64,000 nucleotides of DNA from Abyssisolibacter fermentans (lineage in GTDB: Bacteria; Bacillota; Clostridia; Tissierellales; MCWD3), in assembly GCF_001559865.1 (NCBI RefSeq), contig NZ_LOHE01000079.1, forward strand, positions 39,292 to 103,291, read 5' to 3'. Position numbers and translations under genes: made by a program. Below, piece after piece: positions 26,601 through 35,810 of the stretch. The number at the start of each line of letters is the position of its first letter. Within the stretch, counting starts at the first letter, position 1. The notes under the pieces were generated by a model that ran no database searches, was not told where the DNA came from, and worked only from the letters and a program-made list of their open reading frames with translations.

Positions 26601-27338
26601 TCACATTGTATTTTCTACTGTGTTATCAATAAAACATACATCTTTTAAAAACATAAGCATACATCCTGCTGTAGATTGCTGTGCTAAAGGCAATGCCTCT
26701 AATGAAATCCTACGAAATCTATCTTTATCATTTTCAATTTTATTATATGAATTATAAAGATGAATAGCATTATAAGCATTATAACAGATATACTCTTTTA
26801 CATTGTTTTTGTAAATAATTTCCTCATGACTTTTATATTCTTTTACTCTCTTATAGATTTTTTTTACATATGACTCAAACTTTCTATGTTTATCTAATAG
26901 TCGTATATTTACATGTTGTGGAATTGTAACATCTTGAATAAGATGAACACATGCCCCTAAATTAAATATAGCATTTTCAAATAGACCATTATTCCAATTG
27001 TCCAAAGCTAGATTATAATATTTCTCAGCAAGATATAGGGCGTTATAGTGTCCATACAAACCTCTTTCTTTAATCGGATTATAAAAATGTCCAATACTCT
27101 TAAAATCTTGATCTGCCCAAACAACACCTTTGTTTAAATCTTTTTTATAGTATTCTAATAATTCATATTCACGATAATGACCACTTTCATAAATAATTCT
27201 TAGCGATTGGTTATTTATAAATTGATGAACTTTACATTCATTTTTATATACCCTTTTTTTGACAGTATTAACAACTTTAAGAACTGATCTAAATGCAACA
27301 CCATAATATCTTTCTACCGTACTCGCCCATACTCTCAT
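26601..27338 (-). CDS. zinc-dependent phospholipase C-like protein without signal peptide
   Basis: 245 residues resembling the catalytic domain of bacterial zinc phospholipase C. Candidate metal ligands run in family order: H in CKVHQFINNQSL, D in VVWADQDF, H in SIGHFYNP, HYNALYLAEKYYNLALDNW, E/N in GLFENAIFNLGACVHLIQD (H, D) and TIPQHVN (H). No secretion signal and no C-terminal PLAT domain are present, unlike clostridial alpha-toxin, so it is probably not a secreted toxin. The processed N-terminal Trp ligand is absent, though W4 is near the start. It is last in an operon, 22 bases after the DUF1015 gene. Role unknown. Confidence 0.7.
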   Translation of the reverse strand: MRVWASTVERYYGVAFRSVLKVVNTVKKRVYKNECKVHQFINNQSLRIIYESGHYREYELLEYYKKDLNKGVVWADQDFKSIGHFYNPIKERGLYGHYNALYLAEKYYNLALDNWNNGLFENAIFNLGACVHLIQDVTIPQHVNIRLLDKHRKFESYVKKIYKRVKEYKSHEEIIYKNNVKEYICYNAYNAIHLYNSYNKIENDKDRFRRISLEALPLAQQSTAGCMLMFLKDVCFIDNTVENTM

Positions 27339-27360
27339 AATTAGTAATCCACCTTCTATT

Positions 27361-28608
27361 CTAGTCTAGTTCATGTACAAATAATCCACTTCTGAGCTTT
27401 GGTTCAAACCATGTTGATTTTGGCGGCATAATCTTGTCAGCATCAGCTACTTTTAACAAATCTTCTATAGTAGTTGGATACATAGAAAAAGCTACCTTCA
27501 TGTCATTTTCTACTCTAGTTTCAAGTTCTTCTAACCCTCTAATACCTCCTATAAAATCAATTCTCTCATTTGTTCTAGGATCATCAATTCCTAATATAGG
27601 TTTTAAAAGATTATCTTGTAGTATTGATGCATCTAAACTACTAACCTCATCATTCTTGTTAAAAGTATTTTCTTTAGCTATCAAGCTATACCATTTATTA
27701 TCTAAATACATGCCAAATTCATGCTTTTTATTTGGCTTGTAACATCCTTGTCCTTCGTAAGGTCTAACCTCAAATTTTTCTTTTATTTTTTCTATAAATT
27801 CATCTGATGTCAATCCATTTAAATCCTTAACAACTCTGTTATAATCCATTATATACAAATCTTCATCTGGAAAAGCAACAGATAAAAAGTAATTGAATTC
27901 TTCATTTCCATTATAATTAGTGTTTCGCTTTCTTCTTTTTAAAGCTACTTTTATAGCAGATGCTGATCTATGATGACCATCTGCTATATATAAATATTCA
28001 ATTTTCTTAAATATGTTAATTAAGCTCTCAATAATTTCCTTATTATCAATAACCCAAACTATATGTTTAATTTCATCATCACTGATAAAATCATACACGG
28101 GTCTATTATTATCCATCCAAGACTGAATTATGTTACTTACTTCTTTATTTTTCCTATAAGTTAGAAAAATCGGTGCTGTATTAGCATTGCAATAATCAAA
28201 ATTGTTAATTCTATCAATTTCTTTAGATGGTCTAGTATGTTCATGCTTTTTAATTTTATTATTTAAATAGTCATCAACACCCGCACAACCTACTAAACCT
28301 GTTTGTATTTTACCATTCATTTCTTGTCTATAAATATAAAAACACTTCTGTTTATCTCTTTTTAGAAAACCTTCGTTAATAAACTTGTTTAAATTCTCTT
28401 TTGCTTTTTGATAAACTCTATTATCATATGGTGATATGTCATCATCTAGATCTATTTCAGATCTAACAACATGTAAAAAAGACTTATCATTAGAAAAAGC
28501 CATTTTTTTTGCCTCTTGTCTATTCATAACATCATAAGGTAAAGAAGCAACCTTATTCGCAAACTCTTCAACTGGTCTTAGCGCCTTAAATGGTTTAAAA
28601 ACTGTCAT
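27361..28608 (-). CDS. DUF1015 family protein
   Basis: About 415 residues with the DUF1015 landmarks VFKPFKALRPVEEFANKVASLPYDV, SFLHVVRSEID, GCAGVDDYLNNKIKKHEHTRPSKEIDR, NTAPIFLTY, YIADGHHRSASAIKVAL and LQDNLLKPILGIDDPRTNERIDFIGG. The conserved KKHE-TR and ADGHHR blocks suggest a catalytic or kinase-like role. In Clostridia it usually neighbours serine-biosynthesis genes, as here, and ATP- or ADP-dependent serine kinases have been described among proteins of this general type; that assignment is not proven for this one. ATG at 28608 has GGGGG six bases upstream, better than an ATG 11 codons earlier. Confidence 0.9.
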   Translation of the reverse strand: MTVFKPFKALRPVEEFANKVASLPYDVMNRQEAKKMAFSNDKSFLHVVRSEIDLDDDISPYDNRVYQKAKENLNKFINEGFLKRDKQKCFYIYRQEMNGKIQTGLVGCAGVDDYLNNKIKKHEHTRPSKEIDRINNFDYCNANTAPIFLTYRKNKEVSNIIQSWMDNNRPVYDFISDDEIKHIVWVIDNKEIIESLINIFKKIEYLYIADGHHRSASAIKVALKRRKRNTNYNGNEEFNYFLSVAFPDEDLYIMDYNRVVKDLNGLTSDEFIEKIKEKFEVRPYEGQGCYKPNKKHEFGMYLDNKWYSLIAKENTFNKNDEVSSLDASILQDNLLKPILGIDDPRTNERIDFIGGIRGLEELETRVENDMKVAFSMYPTTIEDLLKVADADKIMPPKSTWFEPKLRSGLFVHELD

Positions 28609-28684
28609 AAGAAATCCCCCTATACTATATTGTATTATCACTTAATACAAATTACAACACTTTAACCTGTGGTAATTTATTCAA

Positions 28685-29755
28685 TTAAAGCTTTAAAATG
28701 TCTTCAATAACACCTAACAATTCTTTAATGTCATCTAATCTCGTTTCAGCCATATGACCTATTCTAAAAGCTTTATTTTTCAATATGCCATACCCGTTTG
28801 ATATTAAATATCCTCTATCATCAAGCTGAGATACCAAACTGCTAACATCTATATTGCTACTATTTTTAACATTTGTCAATGTAATAGATGCATAATTTTC
28901 ATCAGCGAATAATTCAAAATGTTTTTTTGCCCATGTTCTAACATAATTAGCCATTTCTTCATGTCTGGCATATCTGTTTTCTAAACCTTCTTCAAAAATT
29001 TTATCCAACTGATAATCCAGTGCATACATGTGCGAAATTGATGGTGTTGAAGGATATTGATAATCTTTCTTTATAATAGCTTCATGTAATTTTAGTAAAT
29101 CAAAATAAAAACCTCTATTTTTAACAGTCTTAGCAACTTCTAAAGCCTTTTTTGATATTGTACAAATGGACATTCCCGGTGGAACACCTAAAGCTTTCTG
29201 AGTAGATGCTATACAAATATCTACCCCCCACTCATCTACAGGAATTTTTACACCTCCAGCCGAACTAACAGTATCTAGACAATAAACAATATCCTCATAT
29301 TTTTCAATAACCTTGCTAATTTCACTAACAGGATTCATAACTCCTGTAGAAGTTTCGTTGTGAGTAAGCGTGATTAAATCATATTTGCCAGTAGCTAGCG
29401 CTTTTTCAACAATATCAGCTGTTATAGGTTTACCCGGCTCACTTTGATACAAATCTGCCTCTATACCATTTGCTATAGCAATTTCATACCATTTGTTCCC
29501 AAAAGCTCCAGTGGAAAATACAGCTGCCCTTTTTCTAGTGCACGACCTCACAGCACCTTCCATTAACCCAGTTCCAGAAGATGTTGATAATAATATCTCA
29601 TTATTAGTATAAAATAACTTCTTTAATTTATCACTAATACTTCTTTGAAGTTCAGAAGCTTCTTTTGTTCTATGACCAATTAATGGTCTAGCCATCTGAT
29701 CCAGTACATCCTGATCAACTTCAACAGGACCTGGAATAAATAATTTCTTATGCAT
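28685..29755 (-). CDS. class V aminotransferase, SerC-like or alanine-glyoxylate type
   Basis: About 356 residues, fold-type I PLP enzyme. KLFIPGPVEVDQDVLDQM, IGHRTKEASELQ, LLSTSSGTGLMEGAVRS, THNETSTGVMNP, YCLDTVSSAGGVKIPVDEWG and the PLP lysine in IASTQKALGVPPG. The family covers serine-glyoxylate and alanine-glyoxylate transaminases. In Clostridia the version beside DUF1015 (often also beside 3-phosphoglycerate dehydrogenase) is thought to act in serine synthesis in place of SerC. serA is not in this window. ATG at 29755 follows AGGAGG by six bases; the ATG eight codons earlier is not supported. Heads a three-gene operon with DUF1015 and the phospholipase-like gene. Confidence 0.88.
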   Translation of the reverse strand: MHKKLFIPGPVEVDQDVLDQMARPLIGHRTKEASELQRSISDKLKKLFYTNNEILLSTSSGTGLMEGAVRSCTRKRAAVFSTGAFGNKWYEIAIANGIEADLYQSEPGKPITADIVEKALATGKYDLITLTHNETSTGVMNPVSEISKVIEKYEDIVYCLDTVSSAGGVKIPVDEWGVDICIASTQKALGVPPGMSICTISKKALEVAKTVKNRGFYFDLLKLHEAIIKKDYQYPSTPSISHMYALDYQLDKIFEEGLENRYARHEEMANYVRTWAKKHFELFADENYASITLTNVKNSSNIDVSSLVSQLDDRGYLISNGYGILKNKAFRIGHMAETRLDDIKELLGVIEDILKL

Positions 29756-29870
29756 AATAATCCTCCTGATACAAACCAAAATTTTTACTATCTAACTTTA
29801 AAGCATTGATGTGTAATGTTAAAAAAAATTTAAATATTAAAAATTTTTTAAATTTTATTATTAGAATACC

Positions 29871-29893
29871 ACATTAAAGTATAACATTAAAGT
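29871..29893. promoter_or_regulatory. direct repeat in the serine-operon upstream region
   Basis: ACATTAAAGT occurs twice at a 13-bp period (29871-29880 and 29884-29893), about 115-140 bases upstream of the aminotransferase start. It may be a regulator site; no factor is suggested. Confidence 0.25.
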
Positions 29894-29972
29894 GTTTTTG
29901 GTAAAATTTAAGTAAAAAAATACTTTTCAGACTATAATTTTATATATCCTTCCAAATTCTAAACAAACATAT

Positions 29973-30018
29973 AAAGCTGCAAAAATCACAAATAACATTC
30001 CATGATTCTTACAGCTTT
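29973..30018 (-). terminator. rplY terminator
   Basis: A 16-bp stem (AAAGCTGTAAGAATCA with TGATTTTTGCAGCTTT, two G-T pairs) just after the L25 stop codon on the minus strand. Confidence 0.7.
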
Positions 30019-30047
30019 GAGTGAATGATTCTATATTTTATATGTTA

Positions 30048-30626
30048 TTAGATGGTATCATCTTCATCATCAGGGGTATCAACAACAATATCTGCTGCTT
30101 TTATAATTGCTAATACTGTGTCAGAAGCTTTACTTACTCTTATTTTATCATCTAATTTTAAATCCGCTATAGTAATTGTTTCATTGGCCTCTTTATTACT
30201 TACATCAATATTTAAGGCATCAGGAATAATATTTAGCTCACCCATAACTTTAATTTGAGGTAGATTAACCTGAAGTATCAATCTTCTTCTTTCTAATTCT
30301 TCTCTACCTGTAAAAATAATTGGGATTTCCCAATTTACTTTTTCTGTATTATTAACAAGTTGAATATCTAAATGCTGTATTTTAGATGTAGTTGACTCAA
30401 TATCAACATCTTTAATAATACCTATTTTCTTTTCACCATTGATATTTAAAATAATTCTAGTTCTACCGCCATATTGATTTAATACACGAACCACATCTTG
30501 ATAATTTAACTTAATTGATTCACTTTGAATTGCATGTCCATATATTACTGCTGGAACAAATCCTTGCCTTCTGGATTTTTTACCTTTTTCATTTCTTACT
30601 GTTGCAGTAAGTGTTGCTACATTCAT
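30048..30626 (-). CDS. rplY: ribosomal protein L25 / general stress protein Ctc
   Basis: 192 residues, the long (TL5/CTC) form of L25. The N-terminal 5S-rRNA-binding domain reads LTATVRNEKGKKSRRQGFVPAVIYGHAIQSESIKL, GRTRIILNINGEKKIGIIKDVDIE and IQHLDIQLV. The C-terminal beta domain has ELNIIPDALNIDVSNKEANE, then TITIADLKLDDKIRV, and an acidic tail DTPDDEDD. It binds 5S rRNA in the 50S central protuberance. GGAGGG lies before the ATG. Monocistronic with its own terminator. Confidence 0.9.
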   Translation of the reverse strand: MNVATLTATVRNEKGKKSRRQGFVPAVIYGHAIQSESIKLNYQDVVRVLNQYGGRTRIILNINGEKKIGIIKDVDIESTTSKIQHLDIQLVNNTEKVNWEIPIIFTGREELERRRLILQVNLPQIKVMGELNIIPDALNIDVSNKEANETITIADLKLDDKIRVSKASDTVLAIIKAADIVVDTPDDEDDTI

Positions 30627-31061
30627 AATATACCCTCCTCATTATTGTTTAATTTTATATCAAACTAGAACTATATTAATGGTAGTTCTATATATTTACA
30701 AAAACAAGTTGATAAATAGCATTTATGTACTTTATGATACTTAAGTTCATGTTTCTATTTAATGGTAATTATTTCATATGCAACAAGGCACTTCACTCTT
30801 TATTTGCAAAATGCCTTTTCTTTTAATATATCACATGTGTAAATGATTTTCAACATTGGTTTATTGTACCACTTTATTGAAACCTTATATTTTAATGTAA
30901 TCCTTTAATATTTTTAACTATTCCCAAAATTAAAAATATATGTATATAAACATATTCATATAAGAACCTATAACAACTATTCTAACTCACATAACTATTA
31001 TCTTGACCATATTATATGGTATAAAAGTAAAACTTGTAATCATATAGTAGGGAGAGAAATT
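30627..31061. other. 435-bp divergent intergenic region
   Basis: It separates rplY (leftward) from tviB (rightward). It holds a small hairpin AGAACTA-N9-TAGTTCT at 30666-30688 and a terminator-like hairpin near 30785. Otherwise it is AT-rich promoter-type sequence with no frame. Confidence 0.45.
30785..30824 (+). terminator. terminator-like hairpin upstream of tviB
   Basis: AAGGCA and TGCCTT pair across a 21-base loop and are followed by TTCTTTT. No gene lies upstream on the plus strand, so it would end a leader or short transcript. Weak. Confidence 0.25.
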
Positions 31062-32372
31062 ATGAATTTATTTGACAAGATAATTAATAAAAAAGAAAAA
31101 ATATCAGTAATAGGTCTTGGTTACGTTGGTATGCCTCTAACTATTGCTTTTGCTAAAAAAGCAGAAGTTATAGGCTTTGATATAAATGCTAAAAAAATAT
31201 GTTTTTATAAAAATGGTATAGATGTAACAAAAGAAGTTGGTGATAAGATGGTAAAGGAAACTACTGCATATTTTACTAATGATGAAAACAAGCTTAAAGA
31301 AGCTAAGTTTCACATTGTTGCAGTGCCAACACCAATAAAAAAAGACAAAACACCTAATCTTAAATATATTATAGCTGCAAGTGAAATACTCGCAAGAAAT
31401 CTTACGAAAGGTTCAATAGTAGTTTATGAATCTACTGTATACCCTGGTGTAACTGAAGAAATATGTATTAATATTTTAGAAAAAGAATCAGGATTAAAAC
31501 ATGGCATCGATTTTAAAGTAGGCTATTCTCCCGAAAGAATAAATCCCGGTGATAAGATCAATAGACTTGAAAATATAGTTAAACTAGTAGCAGGTAGTGA
31601 TAATGAAGCGCTCGATATTATTTCGAAGGTGTATGAATTAGTGATTGAGGCTGGTATATACAAAGCTGAAAATATAAAGGTAGCAGAAGCAGCAAAAGTT
31701 ATTGAAAACGCTCAACGAGATATAAATATAGCTTTTATGAATGAACTATCAATAATATTTAACAAACTCAAAATTGATACAAAATCTGTACTAAAAGCCG
31801 CATCAACAAAATGGAATTTTATCAATTTTAATCCCGGTCTTGTTGGAGGTCATTGTATAGGAGTAGATCCTTATTATCTAGTTTATAAAGCAGAGAATCT
31901 TGGATATTACCCTGAAGTAATACTTGCAGGTAGAAGAATAAATGATAATATGGGTAAATATGTAGCAGAAAATACTGTTAAAAATCTTATTAAAAGCGAT
32001 AAAAAAATAAAAGAAGCTAACATTGCAGTTATGGGCTTTACATTTAAAGAAAACTGCCCTGATATAAGAAATACAAAAGTAATAGATATAATAAATGAAT
32101 TAAAGGAATATGGTGCATTTGTAAGTGTTGTTGATTTAATTTGTGATCCTCAAGAAGTATTTGATGAATATGGTATAAAACTAAAAAATCTAGATGAAAT
32201 AAAAAATATGGATTGTTTAATATTTGCAGTAATGCATGATGTCTTTGCTGATACAAGCTATGAAGATTTAAAGAAGATGTGTTCAGATAAAAACCCAGTT
32301 CTTATAGATGTAAAAGGTATTTTTGATAAGGAAAACGCTCAAAAGAATGGTTTTAAATATTGGAGGCTTTAG
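31062..32372 (+). CDS. tviB: UDP-N-acetylglucosamine 6-dehydrogenase (TviB/WbpA group)
   Basis: 436 residues of the UDP-sugar dehydrogenase family. The NAD-binding ISVIGLGYVGMPLTIAFAKK, then VAVPTPIKKDKTPNL, YESTVYPGVTEE, YSPERINPGDK, the catalytic loop NPGLVGGHCIGVDPYYLVYK with its Cys, and a C-terminal UDP-binding domain with MGFTFKENCPDIRNTKV. The TPI...PNL and ERINPGD motifs are those of dehydrogenases acting on N-acetylated UDP-hexosamines rather than UDP-glucose. The product would be UDP-N-acetylglucosaminuronate. It forms a tight two-gene unit with the epimerase; no glycosyltransferase or polymerase gene follows. Confidence 0.88.
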   Translation: MNLFDKIINKKEKISVIGLGYVGMPLTIAFAKKAEVIGFDINAKKICFYKNGIDVTKEVGDKMVKETTAYFTNDENKLKEAKFHIVAVPTPIKKDKTPNLKYIIAASEILARNLTKGSIVVYESTVYPGVTEEICINILEKESGLKHGIDFKVGYSPERINPGDKINRLENIVKLVAGSDNEALDIISKVYELVIEAGIYKAENIKVAEAAKVIENAQRDINIAFMNELSIIFNKLKIDTKSVLKAASTKWNFINFNPGLVGGHCIGVDPYYLVYKAENLGYYPEVILAGRRINDNMGKYVAENTVKNLIKSDKKIKEANIAVMGFTFKENCPDIRNTKVIDIINELKEYGAFVSVVDLICDPQEVFDEYGIKLKNLDEIKNMDCLIFAVMHDVFADTSYEDLKKMCSDKNPVLIDVKGIFDKENAQKNGFKYWRL

Positions 32373-32373
32373 T

Positions 32374-33348
32374 ATGGATTATTTCAGAAGTAAAATATCA
32401 AAGGATACCAGTTTTTTAGTTACAGGTGGAGCTGGATTTATTGGTTCAAATATTGTTGGGAAATTGCTAGACTTGGGATATAAAGTTAGGGTACTAGACA
32501 ATTTTTCAACTGGAAAAAAAGAAAACATAAATATATTTTTAAAAAATAATAACTTTGAGCTTATCGAAGGAGACATAAGAAATACGGATATTTGCCTTAG
32601 TTCATGTAATGGAATTGATTATGTACTTCATCAAGCTGCACTAGGGTCTGTACCAAGATCAATTAAAAATCCTAGAACAACAAACGATGTAAATATAACT
32701 GGTAGTCTTAATATGATGATAGCTGCAAAGGAATATAAAATCAAAAGGTTTATTTATGCATCATCATCATCCGTGTACGGTGATGAAAGTACCTTACCAA
32801 AAAAAGAAGATAAATTAGGTATACCATTATCTCCATATGCTATAACTAAGAAAGTTAATGAATTGTATGGAAAAAATATTTGTGAACTATACGGACTTAA
32901 AACAATAGGATTAAGATATTTTAACGTGTTCGGTGAAAAACAAGACCCAAATTCAATATATTCAGCTGTAATACCAAAATTTATTATCAAGCTATTAAAT
33001 AAAAAAGCTCCTACTATTTATGGAGATGGTTTACAGTCTAGAGATTTCACGTATATAGGAAACGTTATCGAAGCTAATTTAAAAGCTTGTATCGCAGAAG
33101 ATGAAGCTATAGGTGAAGTTTTCAATATAGCTTGTGGCAAAAGGATTACATTAATTGATTTATATAATAAAATTTGCAGATATCTTAATGTTGATATAAA
33201 ACCCAAATTTACAAGTGAAAGATCAGGAGATGTAAAGCATAGTTTAGCAGATATAAGTAAAGCTAATAAATTATTAAAATATAATCCTGTATATGATATC
33301 AATACGGGACTTGAAAAAACTATCAAATGGTATAAGCATGGTCAATAG
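32374..33348 (+). CDS. tviC: UDP-N-acetylhexosamine(uronate) 4-epimerase (TviC/WbpP group)
   Basis: About 324 residues; an extended short-chain dehydrogenase/epimerase. The NAD loop TSFLVTGGAGFIGSNIV, HQAALGSVPRSIKNP, SSSSVYGDESTLPKKE, the catalytic YAITKK (Tyr and Lys), RYFNVFGEKQDPNS and YGDGLQSRDFTYIGNV. The SVPRSI and FGxxQDP segments are typical of the WbpP/TviC type that prefers N-acetylated sugars. ATG at 32374 follows GGAGG by seven bases and begins one base after the tviB stop, so translation is likely coupled. Together the two enzymes would make UDP-N-acetylgalactosaminuronate. Confidence 0.88.
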   Translation: MDYFRSKISKDTSFLVTGGAGFIGSNIVGKLLDLGYKVRVLDNFSTGKKENINIFLKNNNFELIEGDIRNTDICLSSCNGIDYVLHQAALGSVPRSIKNPRTTNDVNITGSLNMMIAAKEYKIKRFIYASSSSVYGDESTLPKKEDKLGIPLSPYAITKKVNELYGKNICELYGLKTIGLRYFNVFGEKQDPNSIYSAVIPKFIIKLLNKKAPTIYGDGLQSRDFTYIGNVIEANLKACIAEDEAIGEVFNIACGKRITLIDLYNKICRYLNVDIKPKFTSERSGDVKHSLADISKANKLLKYNPVYDINTGLEKTIKWYKHGQ

Positions 33349-33377
33349 CAGATATATTTATCTATAAAAATAACAAT

Positions 33378-33420
33378 GAGTCTAGTAAAATATATTATTT
33401 TATCTAGACTCTTATCTTTT
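33378..33420 (+). terminator. terminator of the tviBC operon
   Basis: GAGTCTAG...CTAGACTC with an inner AAAATA/TATTTT stem, followed by TTATCTTTT. It lies 30 bases past the epimerase stop, and convergent transcription from 33428-33826 may share it. Confidence 0.8.
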
Positions 33421-33427
33421 AAATTCA

Positions 33428-33826
33428 TCATCTGCTTAATAAAAGCTTTATATCTTCTGTTTTTCCTCCTTGAAAAAATACCTTTTTAACATCCTTTAAG
33501 TCATCATCAACAATTTTAATACTAAAATGACCAGAGGGGTTTAAATCATTTACAAGGCTATATCTTAACTTCAAATATAATTTTTCATCATCTATTCTGT
33601 ATTTATAACCGCTAAATCCTGAAGCACTGTCAGCTATATTTCCTGCAACTATTAATTCATTATTCTCTAATTTTATCTGTGATATTCCTACTGCATTAGT
33701 AGAAACATAAGATCCATAAATAAATGTTTTGCATCCTAAAATAAGTAAAAGTATTATAAAAATAATGAGAACTGTTAAACCAATATCACGTTTTGGTAGA
33801 GCTTTAAATTTATTTAATAAATTCAT
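33428..33826 (-). CDS. membrane-anchored small protein, unknown
   Basis: 132 residues with a basic N-terminus (KFKALPKRD), one hydrophobic helix (LTVLIIFIILLLILGCKTF), and an extracytoplasmic beta-rich tail containing NNELIVAGNIADSASGFSGYKYRIDDEKLYL. The LILGC at the end of the helix could be a lipobox, though the leader is long. The tail looks like a single Ig-like or beta-sandwich domain. I recognise no family. TGGAGG lies before the ATG. Monocistronic. Confidence 0.6.
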   Translation of the reverse strand: MNLLNKFKALPKRDIGLTVLIIFIILLLILGCKTFIYGSYVSTNAVGISQIKLENNELIVAGNIADSASGFSGYKYRIDDEKLYLKLRYSLVNDLNPSGHFSIKIVDDDLKDVKKVFFQGGKTEDIKLLLSR

Positions 33827-34033
33827 TCTATTTATCCTCCACTAATTTTATTAGATTAACCATAATATATATATTATAACTCATCTAAAACTTAAAAAAT
33901 AGAAATTTATATAGATTATTAAATATTCACCATTAATAGCTAATCTATCAGTGATTTCTGGCGAAGAAGTATTATTCAAAATAGACTAATATACTGACTA
34001 GTTATTTATTTGAATATACCTGAGTTCATTGTG

Positions 34034-35806
34034 TTATTTGTTTCTTGGTGGAAGCATTAATATAACTTTTGTATAATATCCTTCTATACTTTCTATCTTT
34101 ATACCATACTCCTTGCCAAAACACAATTTAATTCTTTTATTAATATTTTTTAGTCCAAGTCTTGCACTATTATGATTTGTTAAATCTTTATCTTCATCTT
34201 TTAATAGATATTCATTAATCTCACAAAGCTTGTCCTTAGCTATACCCTTCCCAGTGTCAATGATTTCTATATTTACACAGTTGTTTCCTTTCTTGTTTTT
34301 TATATATATTTTGCCTTTTTTCTTTTTGTTGGTAATCCCATATTTAAAACTGTTTTCTACAATAGGTTGCAAAGTCATTTTAGTAATTGGTATTTCCTTA
34401 ATATATTCATCTATATCTACAATATATTCATATTTTTCTGGAAATCTTAAAGTCATTACGTTAGAATACTCACCCACACATTTTAATTCATCTTCTAATG
34501 TAACAATAGTTTCTTCTCTTACTGCATATCTAAATATTTTTGACATAGCTAAAGATAGCTTTTCTATTTCAGGCGCATCATGAAAAGTTGCTAAACTTCT
34601 TATACACTCTAAAGTATTGTATAAAAAATGAGGATTTATTTGACTTTGGTAATAAGAAAGTTCCGCTTGTACCATTGCTATTTCTAATTGAAATAATGTC
34701 TTTTGAGTATCTAAAAGTTTCTTGTTTGAATTTTTTACTTTATGCATCATTTCATTAATATGCATAGCAATTTCACTAATTTCATTTTTCAAAGGAGTCT
34801 CAATATCCTCATAATCCTCAGAGGTTTCATATTCATCTAATTTCTCTACAATTTGTTCGACTGGTCTGGTAATTGCTGAGATGATTTTTCTGCTTACAAA
34901 TGAAAGTATGACAATACTTATAACTCCAATCACTACAAATATTGGTCTTATAGAACCAGCGTTTCTTTGAATTTTTTTCTTAGGTACTAATGTTATTATT
35001 TTCCAATAAGTATTTTTAATGTTTTTCTCAAAATATATATGTTCAGTATTTTTAATACTTATATATTCATCTAGTATTCTATCTTTATCTATATATTTCA
35101 TGATTTTTTCAGATACTTCTATAGATATTTCCTTATTATTAGTAATAATCTTATTATCCTCTAAAAGTAATATAATTGTATCTATTTCTTTTTCCTTATT
35201 TATTTTTAAAATATTACTTACAAAATCATAATTGATAATTGAAATGAAATATCCTTGTGGCTCTATATTATCAGCTTCATATATTGGACTCACACAGGCA
35301 AAATAATATTCATTGGTGTTTTCATCAAATATGCTTTCAGTAAAGAAAGTTTTTTGATAAGAATTATTATCAAAATCATACTGTTCTTTAGTTTTGTTAA
35401 ATACTCTGTTCACTAAATCTTCTTTTCCAACAATGATTTTTTCTCCATTCATAGGATACAATATAATACCCTCCATGGTTTCATGAAAGAAAGAATTAAA
35501 TTTTGCATAGCCATTTATAAAATAATCTTCTAGCTTATTCTTTTCTACAGTTTCTGAAGTTAAAGTTTCACTTATTTCTAAAACATAAGAGTAGTTATTG
35601 TTATTGATTTTAATACTGTTCAACATTGTGCTTATATTAGCCTCAACTACGCTGGTATTAGCTTCATAGTAAGCCTTATTTCTATCTACAAGTATTTCAG
35701 CAATAAAATACAATATGACAAAAGCTGAAAAAACTAAAATTATTGCAACTATTATAACAATAAATCTAATTTGACCACGAATTTTAATATCGGTAAACTT
35801 TTTCAT
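34034..35806 (-). CDS. YesM-type sensor histidine kinase
   Basis: About 590 residues. Two membrane helices (about 13-35 and 285-305) bracket a Cache-like extracytoplasmic sensor, followed by HAMP (KIISAITRPVEQIVEKLDEYE), a HisKA_7TM/His_kinase domain with the phospho-acceptor His in QSQINPHFLYNTLECIRSLA (about 390), and an HATPase domain (ITKMTLQPIVENSFKYGI, NIEIIDTGKGIAKD, GLKNINKRIKLCFG). Start ATG at 35806 is four bases after the response-regulator stop and has AAGGA upstream; the longer frame would overlap that gene. YesMN pairs usually flank a sugar ABC transporter, which is missing here. Confidence 0.9.
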   Translation of the reverse strand: MKKFTDIKIRGQIRFIVIIVAIILVFSAFVILYFIAEILVDRNKAYYEANTSVVEANISTMLNSIKINNNNYSYVLEISETLTSETVEKNKLEDYFINGYAKFNSFFHETMEGIILYPMNGEKIIVGKEDLVNRVFNKTKEQYDFDNNSYQKTFFTESIFDENTNEYYFACVSPIYEADNIEPQGYFISIINYDFVSNILKINKEKEIDTIILLLEDNKIITNNKEISIEVSEKIMKYIDKDRILDEYISIKNTEHIYFEKNIKNTYWKIITLVPKKKIQRNAGSIRPIFVVIGVISIVILSFVSRKIISAITRPVEQIVEKLDEYETSEDYEDIETPLKNEISEIAMHINEMMHKVKNSNKKLLDTQKTLFQLEIAMVQAELSYYQSQINPHFLYNTLECIRSLATFHDAPEIEKLSLAMSKIFRYAVREETIVTLEDELKCVGEYSNVMTLRFPEKYEYIVDIDEYIKEIPITKMTLQPIVENSFKYGITNKKKKGKIYIKNKKGNNCVNIEIIDTGKGIAKDKLCEINEYLLKDEDKDLTNHNSARLGLKNINKRIKLCFGKEYGIKIESIEGYYTKVILMLPPRNK

Positions 35807-35810
35807 ACAT

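Noticed and set aside
30785..30824. Riboswitch in front of tviB
   Set aside because: Only one weak hairpin with a T-rich tail; no conserved aptamer sequence could be recognised.
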